Shown here piece after piece: positions 25,702 to 33,752 of a stretch of 64,000 nt of DNA (position 1 is the stretch's first letter; each line of letters begins with the position of its first letter). Under the pieces are notes generated by a model. The model searched no databases and had not been told where the DNA came from. It saw only the letters and a list, made by a program, of their open reading frames with translations. This stretch comes from DSVZ01 sp964568145 (GTDB taxonomy: Bacteria > Verrucomicrobiota > Verrucomicrobiia > Limisphaerales > J093): contig CAZMOZ010000015.1 in the NCBI GenBank assembly GCA_964568145.1, positions 1-64,000 on the forward strand. The letters are read 5' to 3'. Made by a program: the position numbers and the translations under genes.

Positions 25702-26919
25702 TTGAATCCGACCAACCAGCTTGAGCAAAAGCCGGCCCGCCGGCTGGCCGAGGTGTTTGGGGCGTTCCTGAAACTCGGGCTGATCTCGTTCGGCGGCCCG
25801 GTGGCCCACCTGGGCTATTTCCGCAACGAGTTCGTGGGCCGGCGCCGCTGGCTCGACGACGCGGCTTACGGCGATCTGGTTGCGCTGTGCCAGTTCCTGC
25901 CCGGCCCTGCCAGCAGCCAGGCGGTCTTCGCGCTGGGCCGACAGCGCGCCGGCTGGCTCGGCGGCGCGCTGGCGTCCTGCGGGTTCACGCTGCCGTCCGC
26001 AGTGTTGATGATCGCGTTCGGCTACGGCGTGACGGCGCTGGGCGACCTGCAACACGCGGGCTGGCTGCGCGGGCTCAAGCTGGCCGCCGTGGCCGTCGTG
26101 GCGCAGGCCGTCTGGGGCATGGGCCGCAGCCTGTGTCCGGACCGGGCGCGCCTCACCATCGCACTGGCGGCGGCGGCGCTGCTGCTGCTCTGGCCGGGCG
26201 CGTTGGTCCAGGTGGGTGTCATCCTGGGCGGCGGGGTCGTCGGCTGGTGGCTTTATCGCCGCGCCATCCCGGCTTCCGAGCCCGCCAGCCGGGCGGACTG
26301 GAGGCGCCACCTCGTCGCGGGCGGAATCCTCGCCGTGTTCTTTCTGCTGCTGGCCGCGCTGCCGGTGCTGGCTGCCGCCACCGGCCGCAAGGACCTGGCG
26401 GTCATCGACAGCTTCTACCGCGCCGGGTCGCTGGTGTTCGGCGGCGGGCATGTCATCCTGCCGTTGCTGCGGGCCGAGGTTGTTCCGCCGGGCTGGGTCA
26501 CGGACGACACCTTTCTCGCCGGCTATGGCGCCGCCCAGGCCCTGCCCGGACCGCTCTTCACTTTTGCGGGTTGTCTGGGCACGGCCATCCACCCCGGGCC
26601 GAATGCCTGGGCGGGCGGGCGGGGGTGTTTGCTCGCGATCTTCCTCCCCGGCTGGCTGTTGATCGCCGGTGCGCTTCCCTTCTGGCAGCAACTGCGCGCG
26701 AGGTCGTGGGCGCAGGCCGCCTTGCGCGGAGCGAACGCCGTCGGCGGCGGCGTCCTGCTGGCGGCGTTGTACAACCCCGTCTGGACGGAAAGCGTCACCA
26801 GCGCGCCCGCCGCGGCCACCGCCCTGGCCGCCTTCGGGCTCCTGCAATGGTGGAAATGTCCGCCCTGGCTGGTGGTGGTGCTGGCGGCCGCCGCCGGACA
26901 GTGGCTGCCTGGGTGGTGA
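25702..26919 (+). CDS. chrA: ChrA-type chromate transporter, two CHR domains
   Basis: This 405-residue membrane protein belongs to the chromate ion transporter (CHR) family and is the long form with two homologous halves. The N-terminal signature is FLKLGLISFGGPVAHLGYF with LCQFLPGPASSQAVFALG; the C-terminal half repeats it as YRAGSLVFGGGHVILPLL and GYGAAQALPGPLFTFAG. About ten hydrophobic segments are visible. Known members export chromate and confer resistance, with sulfate antagonism. The start is TTG 25702 because no suitable ATG precedes the first CHR motif. It sits at the edge of a decayed stretch with other metal-resistance remnants. Confidence 0.9.
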   Translation: MNPTNQLEQKPARRLAEVFGAFLKLGLISFGGPVAHLGYFRNEFVGRRRWLDDAAYGDLVALCQFLPGPASSQAVFALGRQRAGWLGGALASCGFTLPSAVLMIAFGYGVTALGDLQHAGWLRGLKLAAVAVVAQAVWGMGRSLCPDRARLTIALAAAALLLLWPGALVQVGVILGGGVVGWWLYRRAIPASEPASRADWRRHLVAGGILAVFFLLLAALPVLAAATGRKDLAVIDSFYRAGSLVFGGGHVILPLLRAEVVPPGWVTDDTFLAGYGAAQALPGPLFTFAGCLGTAIHPGPNAWAGGRGCLLAIFLPGWLLIAGALPFWQQLRARSWAQAALRGANAVGGGVLLAALYNPVWTESVTSAPAAATALAAFGLLQWWKCPPWLVVVLAAAAGQWLPGW

Positions 26920-27099
26920 CCTCCGGCTTGTGGGTCGGAGTCTGCTGCCCGATCACTCCGCGGGTGGAAGTCACCACAGATCAGGCCGGCAACCCGGTCG
27001 GGTGGATTGCATCACGTCCGCATGAAGCCGGGCGCGTGCTGACACGGCGGGTTGTGCTGTGCGGGGCAACCCGCCGGTCAGCCAAGTGGATCCTGCGCG

Positions 27100-27555
27100 T
27101 CAACGTTGATGTCCCAAGTGATCTTCCATGCCCGGGGTCGCTCCGGCGCCTTTCTGGGGGGCACAGCAATAGGCGTCGGTGATGCCGCAGTTCCGGCAGG
27201 TGTGGACGACCTTGTCCTTGGGTGGCCTGGCCAACTCATCGGTTACGATGCGGGTCTGGCAGCCGGGACACTCATGGCGCAGCACGCGCCTTTTCTCCTG
27301 CGGATTGACGGCCTTGCCGGTCTTCTCGGCCACCGTCACCCAGGTGTCCTTGCACTTGGGGCACGGCATAGCCATGGTGTCGCCCGGTTCGACTTTTTGC
27401 ACGTCGGCGACGGCAGTGACGCGCTGGAGCTTCAAGAGGCGCTCCGCGCCCTTTTCTTGGGCCGTGAGGCTGCCCGACAGGAGGGCCCAAGCGGTCACGA
27501 CACCAAGGACCGCTCCGCGGGTCAGGCGATTGGCGATGTTCTGAAAGGTCTTCAT
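27100..27555 (-). CDS. Small exported Cys-rich protein, zinc-ribbon-like
   Basis: I do not recognise this 151-residue protein. The N-terminus is a signal peptide (AVLGVVTAWALLSGSLTAQ). Two pairs, PCPKCKDTW and ECPGCQTR, could form one zinc ribbon, and CRNCG with a later CC motif (AYCCAPQKG) could make a second site. The rest is short and charged. Known paired-Cys proteins of this kind bind Zn or other metals; here that is inference. Start is ATG 27555. It is transcribed away from the sigma/anti-sigma chimera and shares the upstream region containing a long inverted repeat. Confidence 0.7.
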   Translation of the reverse strand: MKTFQNIANRLTRGAVLGVVTAWALLSGSLTAQEKGAERLLKLQRVTAVADVQKVEPGDTMAMPCPKCKDTWVTVAEKTGKAVNPQEKRRVLRHECPGCQTRIVTDELARPPKDKVVHTCRNCGITDAYCCAPQKGAGATPGMEDHLGHQR

Positions 27556-27623
27556 ACCGTGTTGTTCTTTGTCTTGAGTGTCTGTCTGCGCGGCAACTAT
27601 GTCGGTTGCCTGCCAAATGGCTT

Positions 27624-27694
27624 ACACCGCCGCGCGCCAAATCCCGCGGAAAACCGGACGCAGATTAGGCGCGGGATTTGCGCCGGCGCGGTGT
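27624..27694. repeat. Long imperfect inverted repeat
   Basis: Arms 27624-27648 and 27670-27694 match at 20 of 25 positions (ACACCGC...AAATCCCGCG against CGCGGGATTT...GCGGTGT) around a 21-base loop. It sits in the divergent upstream region between the Cys-rich gene and the anti-sigma remnant. It could be an operator-like palindrome or a dispersed element. Confidence 0.6.
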
Positions 27695-27715
27695 ATGACC
27701 GGAAGGACGTGAACC

Positions 27716-27973
27716 ATGAAAAACCATTTCGAACCGGATGACGACCGGCTGCGCGCGCTGTTGCGCGGCGCCCACCCGGCGCCGCCCCCGCCGCCGCGCT
27801 TCCGGGAAGCGGTCTGGCGGCGCGTCGAAAGTGCCGAAGCCAGGCCCGCCGCGGCTCCCTGGCCGGTGGCCCGGGTGGAGCACCTGCTCCTGCCCCGCGT
27901 GGCCCTGGCCGGTCTGGCCTTGGCACTGCTCGCCGGCGGTCTTTCGCTTCCTCTACCGCATGCTGGGCAATGA
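27716..27973 (+). pseudogene. N-terminal part of an anti-sigma-like membrane protein
   Basis: This 85-residue frame has a good start (GGAAGGA eight bases before ATG 27716). It encodes a cytoplasmic Pro/Arg-rich segment (HFEPDDDRLRALLRGAHPA, RFREAVWRRVESAEA) and a membrane segment (VALAGLALALLAGG). In Verrucomicrobia such proteins typically follow an ECF sigma gene. The true frame breaks off at about 27938-27945, where the sequence becomes the interior of a sigma factor in another frame. The last ten residues are nonsense. This is a gene remnant fused out of frame to the next entry. Confidence 0.6.
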
Positions 27974-28418
27974 GCACGACCCCCGCGACCTGGCTCAGGA
28001 AACCTTTGTGCGCGTCTATCAGGCCCGCCACGGGTTCAGGCCGGGCCAGCCATTCGGCGTCTGGCTGTTCACCATCGCCGCCAACCTGGCGCGCAATCAT
28101 CTCCGCTGGCGGTCGCGGCATCCCGACATTCCACTCGACGGGGAACCCGACGCCCCGAAACTCGGGCTGCGCGAGCGCCTGGCGGCGGACACCGCCACGC
28201 CCGGCGAAGCCGCCGAGGCCGCCGAACGCGCCGCCGCCGTGCGGTCGGCGGTGCAGGCCCTGCCCTCTGACCTGCGTGAGCCCGTCGTCCTGTGCGAGTG
28301 GGAAGAACGCACGGTGGCCGAGGCGGCGGCGGTGTTGCGGACCACGCCCAAGGCGGTCGAATCCCGCCTGTACCGCGCGCGCCACCTGCTGCGCGAACGG
28401 CTCAAGCGGTGGCTGTGA
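27942..28418 (+). pseudogene. ECF sigma factor lacking its N-terminus
   Basis: From about 27942 the sequence encodes VFRFLYRMLGNEHDPRDLAQ and ETFVRVYQARHGF (region 2), FTIAANLARNHLRWR, and a C-terminal region 4 (ALPSDLREPVVLCEWEERT, AAVLRTTPKAVESRLYRARH) ending LKRWL. The first 20-25 residues of region 2 are missing, replaced by the anti-sigma-like gene. An internal ATG at 27960 could start a shortened protein that lacks part of the core-binding helix. The gene order, anti-sigma piece then sigma piece, is the reverse of normal, as expected after a deletion between tandem copies or a rearrangement. Confidence 0.7.
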
Positions 28419-28690
28419 CACCGGCGGGCTGCCTTCCGAACAGCGAATACAAAACCGGCAACACCACCAGCGTCAGCAAGGTGTTGGTCACGATGCCGCC
28501 GATGACTGCCGTGGCCAGCGGGCGCTGCACTTCCGCACCCACGCCCGTGTTCACGGCCATCGGCACGAAGCCCAGCGCCACCAGCGCGGTCATGAGCACT
28601 GGACCCAGGCGCACCAGACAGCCTTCGCGGACGGCCGCCGCGAGCGGCGCGCCGACGGCGAGCTTCTGGCGGATGAACGTCACCAGCACC
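28402..28690 (-). pseudogene. C-terminal fragment of a CzcA/CusA-type metal efflux RND pump
   Basis: The minus strand encodes about 95 residues matching only the end of heavy-metal RND transporters: GAPLAAAVREGCLVRLGPVL, MTALVALGFVPMAVNTGVGA, EVQRPLATAVIGGIVTNTLL and TLVVLPVLYSLFG. A full pump has about 1,000 residues and the remainder is absent; similarity stops near 28690. The stop overlaps the end of the truncated sigma gene by 17 bp. With the chromate transporter nearby it points to a former metal-resistance locus. Confidence 0.75.
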
Positions 28691-28800
28691 GGGTCGTTGG
28701 GACATTGCCACATTTGAGGCGTTGCTTGTGTTCTGCTCCGCTGTCCCGGTGCTCCCGCACGGCTGCGACAGAAGCCAAAGCACTAGTTCGTGGCGGCCCC

Positions 28801-29689
28801 CTACGGCAATGGGACCAGGCGGTAGAGGCGAGGCGCCTGGCGGAAAGCAGTCAGATCAAAGTAGGACTGGGAGCTGTTGGTCAGCGTCACGGTGGCCAGC
28901 GTTACCCAGGCATCGGTCGGGCCGATGGCGTTGAGGCAGTCAATGCGCACGGAACTGCCGGGCGCGCTGGTCACCGCCCCGTTGGCGGTCGTGATCGCGA
29001 CCGTGTAGGCCCCGCCCTGGGCGGGTTGGACGTCGGTCAGGCACAAGCTCGCGCCGCTCAGCGCGCTGCCGTTGAAATACCATTGGTAGGTTGTGCCTGG
29101 GACGGTGTTCGTGGCGACCACCCGGAAGCAAGCGGCGACCCGATCTCGACCGTCCGGGTCACGGGCGGCGACGGGACGGTGAGCGCGGGCCACAGAACTG
29201 GTGACACTGCCATAGGTGTTGCTCACGACGACCGTATAATCGCCGGCGTCACTCATCTGGACATTGGCCATCGTAACTCGGTCGTCGTAGCTCCTGAGAT
29301 CGTGGCGCCGGAAGGCTGCACCCCGTCACCCAGATTGACCCCGTTCTTGCGCCATTGGCAGGTGAGCGGGGCCATGCCAACCGCGGTCACGCTGAAACGG
29401 GCTGTGGTTCCCACCATGTTCACCCGGCTCTGTGGCTGGCTGGCAATCGCTGGAGCCAGATCAATCCTGAACACCGTCCCATTATTCAAGTTGCCGCCGT
29501 TTCTGGTCGTGCCATAGAGCGTGTCGCCGGACATGATTAGATCAGAGGGCCCCCACCCATCGGGGCTGCCGATGAAACTCTTGAGCACGGTGTAGCCCGT
29601 GCCATGCGTGTTCACCTTGAACACCGTCCCGACATTTGAACTGCCGCCGGAAGGCGTCGTCCCGTAAAGCGCGCCGCCGGACAAGACTA
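28801..29689 (-). pseudogene. C-terminal part of a GloVer-repeat/Ig-like secreted protein
   Basis: The remnant starts inside the insertion sequence and encodes two GloVer-type tandem repeats (GGALYGTTPSGGSSNVGTVF; SGDTLYGTTRNGGNLNNGTV), two Ig-like domains (APLTCQWRKNGVNLG; TYQWYFNGSALSGA) and the usual C-terminal tail (TLATVTLTNSSQ to LYRLVPLP). One base is missing near 29265-29270, since TTEL must continue as TMANVQMSDAGDYTVVVSN. A second stretch near 29110-29190 reads sensibly only in another frame (ALTVPSPPVTRTVEIGSPLA), which means two more indels. The 5' part is absent beyond the insertion. It is a decayed gene. Confidence 0.7.
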
Positions 29690-30785
29690 CTGACCCTTGC
29701 ATAATATAGTGAGTTCAAAGGCGCCAGTCAGCTTGTTTCCAGAAGGCGCTTGCGAGTGTCGCCTTGCGCTGCTGCGCTTGGCGGAGCCCCCGGCGGGCCA
29801 GCCGGGGCAACTCCTCTTCGGTCCGGGCGCAGCCGTTGGCCACGGTGTGGGGCTTCCCCCAACCCCACAGGTATTCCACTGGATTGAGCTCGGGGGCATA
29901 GGCCGGAAGCTCCTCCACCACAAACCGGTCACCTTGTCGCTTGAGCCAGGCGCGCCCGGCCCGTCTGCGATGCACGCCCAGCCGGTCCCACACCAGCAGG
30001 ATGTTGCCGCGCACTTGCCCCTTCAGATGCCGCAGAAAGTGGAGCAGTCGCCGCGCCTTGATCGAGCCGGGATAGAGCCGGAAATAGAATCCCCGACGGG
30101 TCACGCCCGCCGCCGCCGAAAGCTTCTTCCCTCCGCCCGGATGGCGCAGAATGGGAGTTTGTCCGCGCGGCGCCCAGGTGCGCATGACCTACGGGCGCTG
30201 ACTCAACCCGCTTGCGTCGAGGAAGACGAGGGTGCGCCTTGGTCGGCGGGCTTTTTTTACGGCCGGCCAGCGGCGTGGTTTCCAGACGCGAATGGCCTGC
30301 TCGTCCCGTTCCCGGGCACGTCGAGCGGGCTGCTGGCAACTCCAGCCCATCTGGCGCAGCAGCCGGCTGGCTTGGGCGGTGGAATACTGGTGCCCGAAGC
30401 GTTGGCCAATCAGCGCCACGATGCGTGGCAAGGTCCAGAGCGCGGTCGCCTGGCCGAGCGTTTGCTCCGGTCCGCTTTGCGGGTCGGCCGCCAGTTGGAG
30501 GCGGTCCCACGGCTGGAGGCGGGATTGGCGACCGGCACGTCCGGGATGTTTGAGGGCCTTGCTGCCGCCCGCCTCCCCAGCCGCGTGCCAGCGCCCGGCG
30601 GACTGGTTGCTCACGCCGCAGCGCCGGGCCACCTCCGCTTTGGAGTATCCTTGCCCGAAGAGCTTGGCCGCCTTCATTCGTCGCTGCTCCAGCACGACAA
30701 AGGCTCGTTTCACACCTTGGGGATGACCCATAGCGTCTTGGACAGCAAGAGGGTAAAGGTATTCACTATATTATGCAAGTGTCAG
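29690..30785. mobile_element. IS630-family insertion sequence
   Basis: The 1,096-bp element has terminal inverted repeats of about 24 bp with one mismatch: CTGACCCTTGCATAATATAG on the left and, inverted, CTGACACTTGCATAATATAG on the right. It is flanked on both sides by the dinucleotide TA (29688-29689 and 30786-30787), the target duplication typical of IS630/Tc1 elements. It carries one transposase gene on the minus strand. It truncates the GloVer/Ig gene on its left, and no matching 5' part of that gene is found on its right, so a deletion followed or preceded insertion. Confidence 0.9.
29715..30731 (-). pseudogene. IS630-family transposase interrupted by an in-frame stop
   Basis: The N-terminal half (ATG 30731) has helix-turn-helix modules typical of IS630 (AAKLFGQGYSKAEVARRCGV; TLPRIVALIGQRFG). 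The catalytic DDE half has LVFLDASGLSQRP, then NILLVWDRLGVHR and the glutamate in APELNPVEYLWGW. A TAG codon at 30189-30191 splits them in the same frame between SQRP and VMRTWAPRGQTP; functional relatives read through here without a stop. No indel is involved. The 338-codon frame is otherwise full length, so the loss looks recent. A readthrough or reinitiation at ATG 30185 cannot be excluded but is unlikely to give active protein. Confidence 0.85.
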
Positions 30786-30876
30786 TAGAAGTCAGAAGCT
30801 AGAAGACCCACAGGCCGCAAACAAGGAACCAAGAACAGGAACCCCCCGCGCCCCGCACCTCGTGCCAAAACAGCCG

Positions 30877-30901
30877 GGCTCGACGGGGTCTCGCCCCACC
30901 C
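30877..30901 (+). repeat. Short dispersed repeat GCTCGACGGGGTCTCGCCCCACC
   Basis: This 25-bp sequence recurs at 38709-38733 with two differences. Both copies are intergenic. It contains GGGGTCTCGCCCC, a small palindrome. Confidence 0.5.
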
Positions 30902-30910
30902 GAAAGTGGT

Positions 30911-31663
30911 TCAGCGGGCGGCGCCGGCGAAGAGGCGGTTGGCCTCCTCGAGTTGCTCGAAGGAGCCGATGTCGAACCACCGGCCGGGCACGCGCCAGGT
31001 GTACACCGGCATGCGCGGGTACAGCCATTCGATCAGCCGGCCGGGCTGGTCGGGGTTGTTCTTCTTGGCGATGTACTCGTGGATCATCGGCAGAATCCGT
31101 CGCGGATAGAAATACAGCGCGATGCCGGTGAGCGTGCTGTGCGGCCGGGCCGGTTTTTCCTCGAAGTGCGTGATCCGGCCGGTGGCGTCGGTGTCAATCG
31201 CGTTGTACCGCTTGATCAACTCGAGGTTGCCCACGTCGTACACGGCCAGCACGGGCGCGTCTTTCTCGCGGCAGAACCGGCCGAAATCCCCCAGCGGCTG
31301 ACTGAACAGGTTGTCGCCCGCGACGACGATCAGGTCGTCGTCCACCCGCTCGCGGGTGAGCACGAAGTGAATGTCCCCGATCGCGCCGAGCTTGTTGGAG
31401 TCGTCGGTCGAGCCGTCGTTGACGACGGTGAAGTCCAGCGCCTGCTTGTCGCGGCGGTAATGCGTCGCCCAGCGCTCGAAGTGGGCGGTGAACTTCGCGT
31501 TCGTGACCACGTACACGCGGTCAATGCCGGGGATGACGGCCAGATGATCGAGCACGTGCTCGACCAACGGCTTGCCGGCCACGGGCAGGAGCGGCTTGGG
31601 CTGCTCCCGGGTCAGCGGGTACAGCCGCGTGGCGTACCCGGCGGCGAGGATGAGCAGTTTCAT
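30911..31663 (-). CDS. NDP-sugar nucleotidyltransferase
   Basis: This 250-residue enzyme is of the glucose-1-phosphate thymidylyl/nucleotidyltransferase family. It shows the nucleotide-binding loop LILAAGYATRLYPLT and sugar-phosphate region QPKPLLPVAGKPLVEHVL, the metal site VVAGDNLF, and FEEKPARP typical of the family. It should form an activated sugar (NDP-sugar) for polysaccharide or cell-wall glycan synthesis; the exact nucleotide and sugar cannot be read. Its ATG overlaps the stop of enzyme I by four bases, so the two are translationally coupled. Confidence 0.9.
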   Translation of the reverse strand: MKLLILAAGYATRLYPLTREQPKPLLPVAGKPLVEHVLDHLAVIPGIDRVYVVTNAKFTAHFERWATHYRRDKQALDFTVVNDGSTDDSNKLGAIGDIHFVLTRERVDDDLIVVAGDNLFSQPLGDFGRFCREKDAPVLAVYDVGNLELIKRYNAIDTDATGRITHFEEKPARPHSTLTGIALYFYPRRILPMIHEYIAKKNNPDQPGRLIEWLYPRMPVYTWRVPGRWFDIGSFEQLEEANRLFAGAAR

Positions 31664-33477
31664 GACGCGGAAGGATTCGGTGAGTCAGGATCGTCGCTCG
31701 TGAGGTCGAAAAGGCTGGGCGCGACGCGGTGGGCCAGGTCCCGGCACCGGTTCAGGATGTCGCGGCTTTTCTCGCAATTCAGGGCGAAGCCGGCCAGCTC
31801 GGCGGCCTCGGCGCGTTTGAGCCGCCGGATGACAAACTTGACGGGCGGCACGCGGCCCGGCGCGGCGCTGAGCTCGTCCGCGCCCAGGCCGATCAGCAGC
31901 GGGGCGAAGAGCGGTTCGCCGGCCATCTCGCCGCAGACGCCCACCCAGCAGCCCCGGGCGTGCGCGGCGTCCACCGCCCGCTTGATGAGCCGGATCACCG
32001 CGGGGTGGGTGGGCTCGTAAAGCTGGGCGATGCGCGGGTTGAGGCGGTCCACGGCGAGCGTGTACTGGACCAGGTCGTTGGTGCCGATGCTGAAGAAGTG
32101 GACGTGCGCGGCGAGCGACTCGGCCACCAGGGCGGCGGAGGGGATTTCGATCATCACGCCCACCTCCATGTCCGGGTTGAACGGCTGGCCGGCGGCGCGG
32201 AGCTCCTGGCGGCACTCCTCGAGCAGGGCGTTGGCCTGGAGCAGTTCCTCGAGGCCGGAGATCATGGGGTACATGAGCTTCACGTTGCCGCGCGGGCTCG
32301 CCCGCAGGATGGCCCGCAACTGCGCCTTGAACAGGTCCGGGTGCTGCAGGCAGATGCGGATGGCGCGCCAGCCCAGGAACGGATTGCGCTCGTCCAGGTC
32401 GCCGGCCACCTCGGGCATCTTGTCGCCGCCCAGGTCGAGCGTGCGGATGATCACTGGCGCGGGCGCCAGACGTTCCGCGACCTCCCGGTAGGCCGCGAAC
32501 TGCTCCTCCTCGCCGGGCGGGGACGGGCGGTTCAGGAACAGGTACTCGGTGCGGAACAGCCCCACGCCCTCGGCGCCTTGCGCCTGCACGTCGGCGACTT
32601 CCTCGAGGCCCTCGATGTTCGCCGAGAGGGTGATGTGCTCGGCGTCGAGCGTGATCGCCAGCTCGTGCCGCAGTTGCTCGAGCCGGCCGCGGATCGCGAG
32701 CTGCCGGCGCTCGAGCTGGCCGTAGGCAAAGAGCGCCTGGTCGGTGGGCTCCACGATGAGCTGCCCCTCGAAGCCGTCCAGCAGGGCGAACTGTCCCGTG
32801 CGGAGCTGCTGCACGGCCCCCTCCAGCCCCGTGACCGCCGGAATCCGCAACGACCGCGCCAGGATGGCGGTGTGGGAGGTCATGCTGCCCTGCTCGGTGG
32901 CGAACCCCAGCACGAACCGCCGGTCCAGCGTGGCCGTGCGCGACGGCGAGAGGTCGTAGGCGACGACGATGCACGGCTCGCGCAGGTGCGAGAGGTCGGC
33001 GGGCATTTCCTGGCCCAGCAGGTTGTGCAGGACGCGCTCCGCCACGTCGCGCAAATCCACCGCGCGCTCGCTCAGGTACTTGTCCTCGACCGAACTGAGC
33101 GTGGTGAAATACCGCTGGCAGAAGTCGTGAAAGGCGTACTCGATGCACACCCGGTCCCGGCGCATGTGGTTGAGCACCTCGTCATGCAGGAACGGGTCGT
33201 CGAGCACCAGCAACTGGGCGTCGAAGATCCGCGCGTCCTTCACGCCCACGCCCGCGCTGACGCGCTGCTGCACGTCCAGCAACTGTTGGCGCGTGGCGAT
33301 GAGGGCGTCCTCGAGGCGCTGGATTTCGGCCGGGAAATCCCCCTCGGTGATGGGGCGGCGTTCGATTTGCAGGGGGCGCGGCGGCGCCAGCACGAAGAGC
33401 CGGCCGCGGCAGACGCCTTCGGACGCGGGCAGTCCGCGCAAGACAAGTCGTCCCAGCTTCTCCGTGGCCGAAGGCAT
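31660..33477 (-). CDS. ptsI: Phosphoenolpyruvate-protein phosphotransferase (PTS enzyme I)
   Basis: Enzyme I of 605 residues transfers phosphate from PEP to HPr. The swivelling phosphohistidine is His202 in GSMTSHTAILA (His189 in E. coli). The C-terminal PEP-binding barrel has EGVGLFRTEYLFLNRP, IIRTLDLGGDKM, IGTNDLVQYTLAVDR and GVCGEMAG with the catalytic Cys. I start at the ATG of MPSATEKLGRL (33477), since 13 extra residues upstream are not family-like. No HPr, EIIA or sugar permease lies nearby. Its partner gene is a sugar nucleotidyltransferase, so it may serve a regulatory (PTS-Ntr-like) or incomplete PTS. Confidence 0.93.
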   Translation of the reverse strand: MPSATEKLGRLVLRGLPASEGVCRGRLFVLAPPRPLQIERRPITEGDFPAEIQRLEDALIATRQQLLDVQQRVSAGVGVKDARIFDAQLLVLDDPFLHDEVLNHMRRDRVCIEYAFHDFCQRYFTTLSSVEDKYLSERAVDLRDVAERVLHNLLGQEMPADLSHLREPCIVVAYDLSPSRTATLDRRFVLGFATEQGSMTSHTAILARSLRIPAVTGLEGAVQQLRTGQFALLDGFEGQLIVEPTDQALFAYGQLERRQLAIRGRLEQLRHELAITLDAEHITLSANIEGLEEVADVQAQGAEGVGLFRTEYLFLNRPSPPGEEEQFAAYREVAERLAPAPVIIRTLDLGGDKMPEVAGDLDERNPFLGWRAIRICLQHPDLFKAQLRAILRASPRGNVKLMYPMISGLEELLQANALLEECRQELRAAGQPFNPDMEVGVMIEIPSAALVAESLAAHVHFFSIGTNDLVQYTLAVDRLNPRIAQLYEPTHPAVIRLIKRAVDAAHARGCWVGVCGEMAGEPLFAPLLIGLGADELSAAPGRVPPVKFVIRRLKRAEAAELAGFALNCEKSRDILNRCRDLAHRVAPSLFDLTSDDPDSPNPSAS

Positions 33478-33578
33478 GGACCTTTGATACCCCTCCGGAG
33501 CCGGCAAGGAAAGCAATTCTGCGGCCGCTGGTCAGCGTCGGCCGCATCTCGGTTTCCTGGGAGCGACGCCTCCGGTGT

Positions 33579-33702
33579 GGTAGCGGCAGGCTTCCAGCCT
33601 GGCGGAAATCGGTTGGCGGGGCGCTGGGGCGATGTCTTTCCAGGCGGGTTCCGGGCGGCAAGATGCCACCCTTTACCTCAGCCAGGGATGGCTGCCGCTA
33701 CC
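33579..33702. repeat. Composite palindromic element GGTAGCGGCAG...CTGCCGCTACC
   Basis: The ends GGTAGCGGCAG and CTGCCGCTACC are perfect inverted repeats. Each is followed inward by a mini-hairpin with a 3-4-base loop: GGCAGGCT TCC AGCCTG on the left, and, inverted, GGCAGCCA then TGGCTG on the right. It has the same plan as the element at 237-352. It lies upstream of ptsI and may carry or separate its promoter. No gene is visible in the 275-bp region 33478-33752. Confidence 0.75.
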
Positions 33703-33752
33703 GCCCGCGCGCCGGCCTCCCGCCCGTGGGTGCGAAAACCGAGGTGCGCCCG

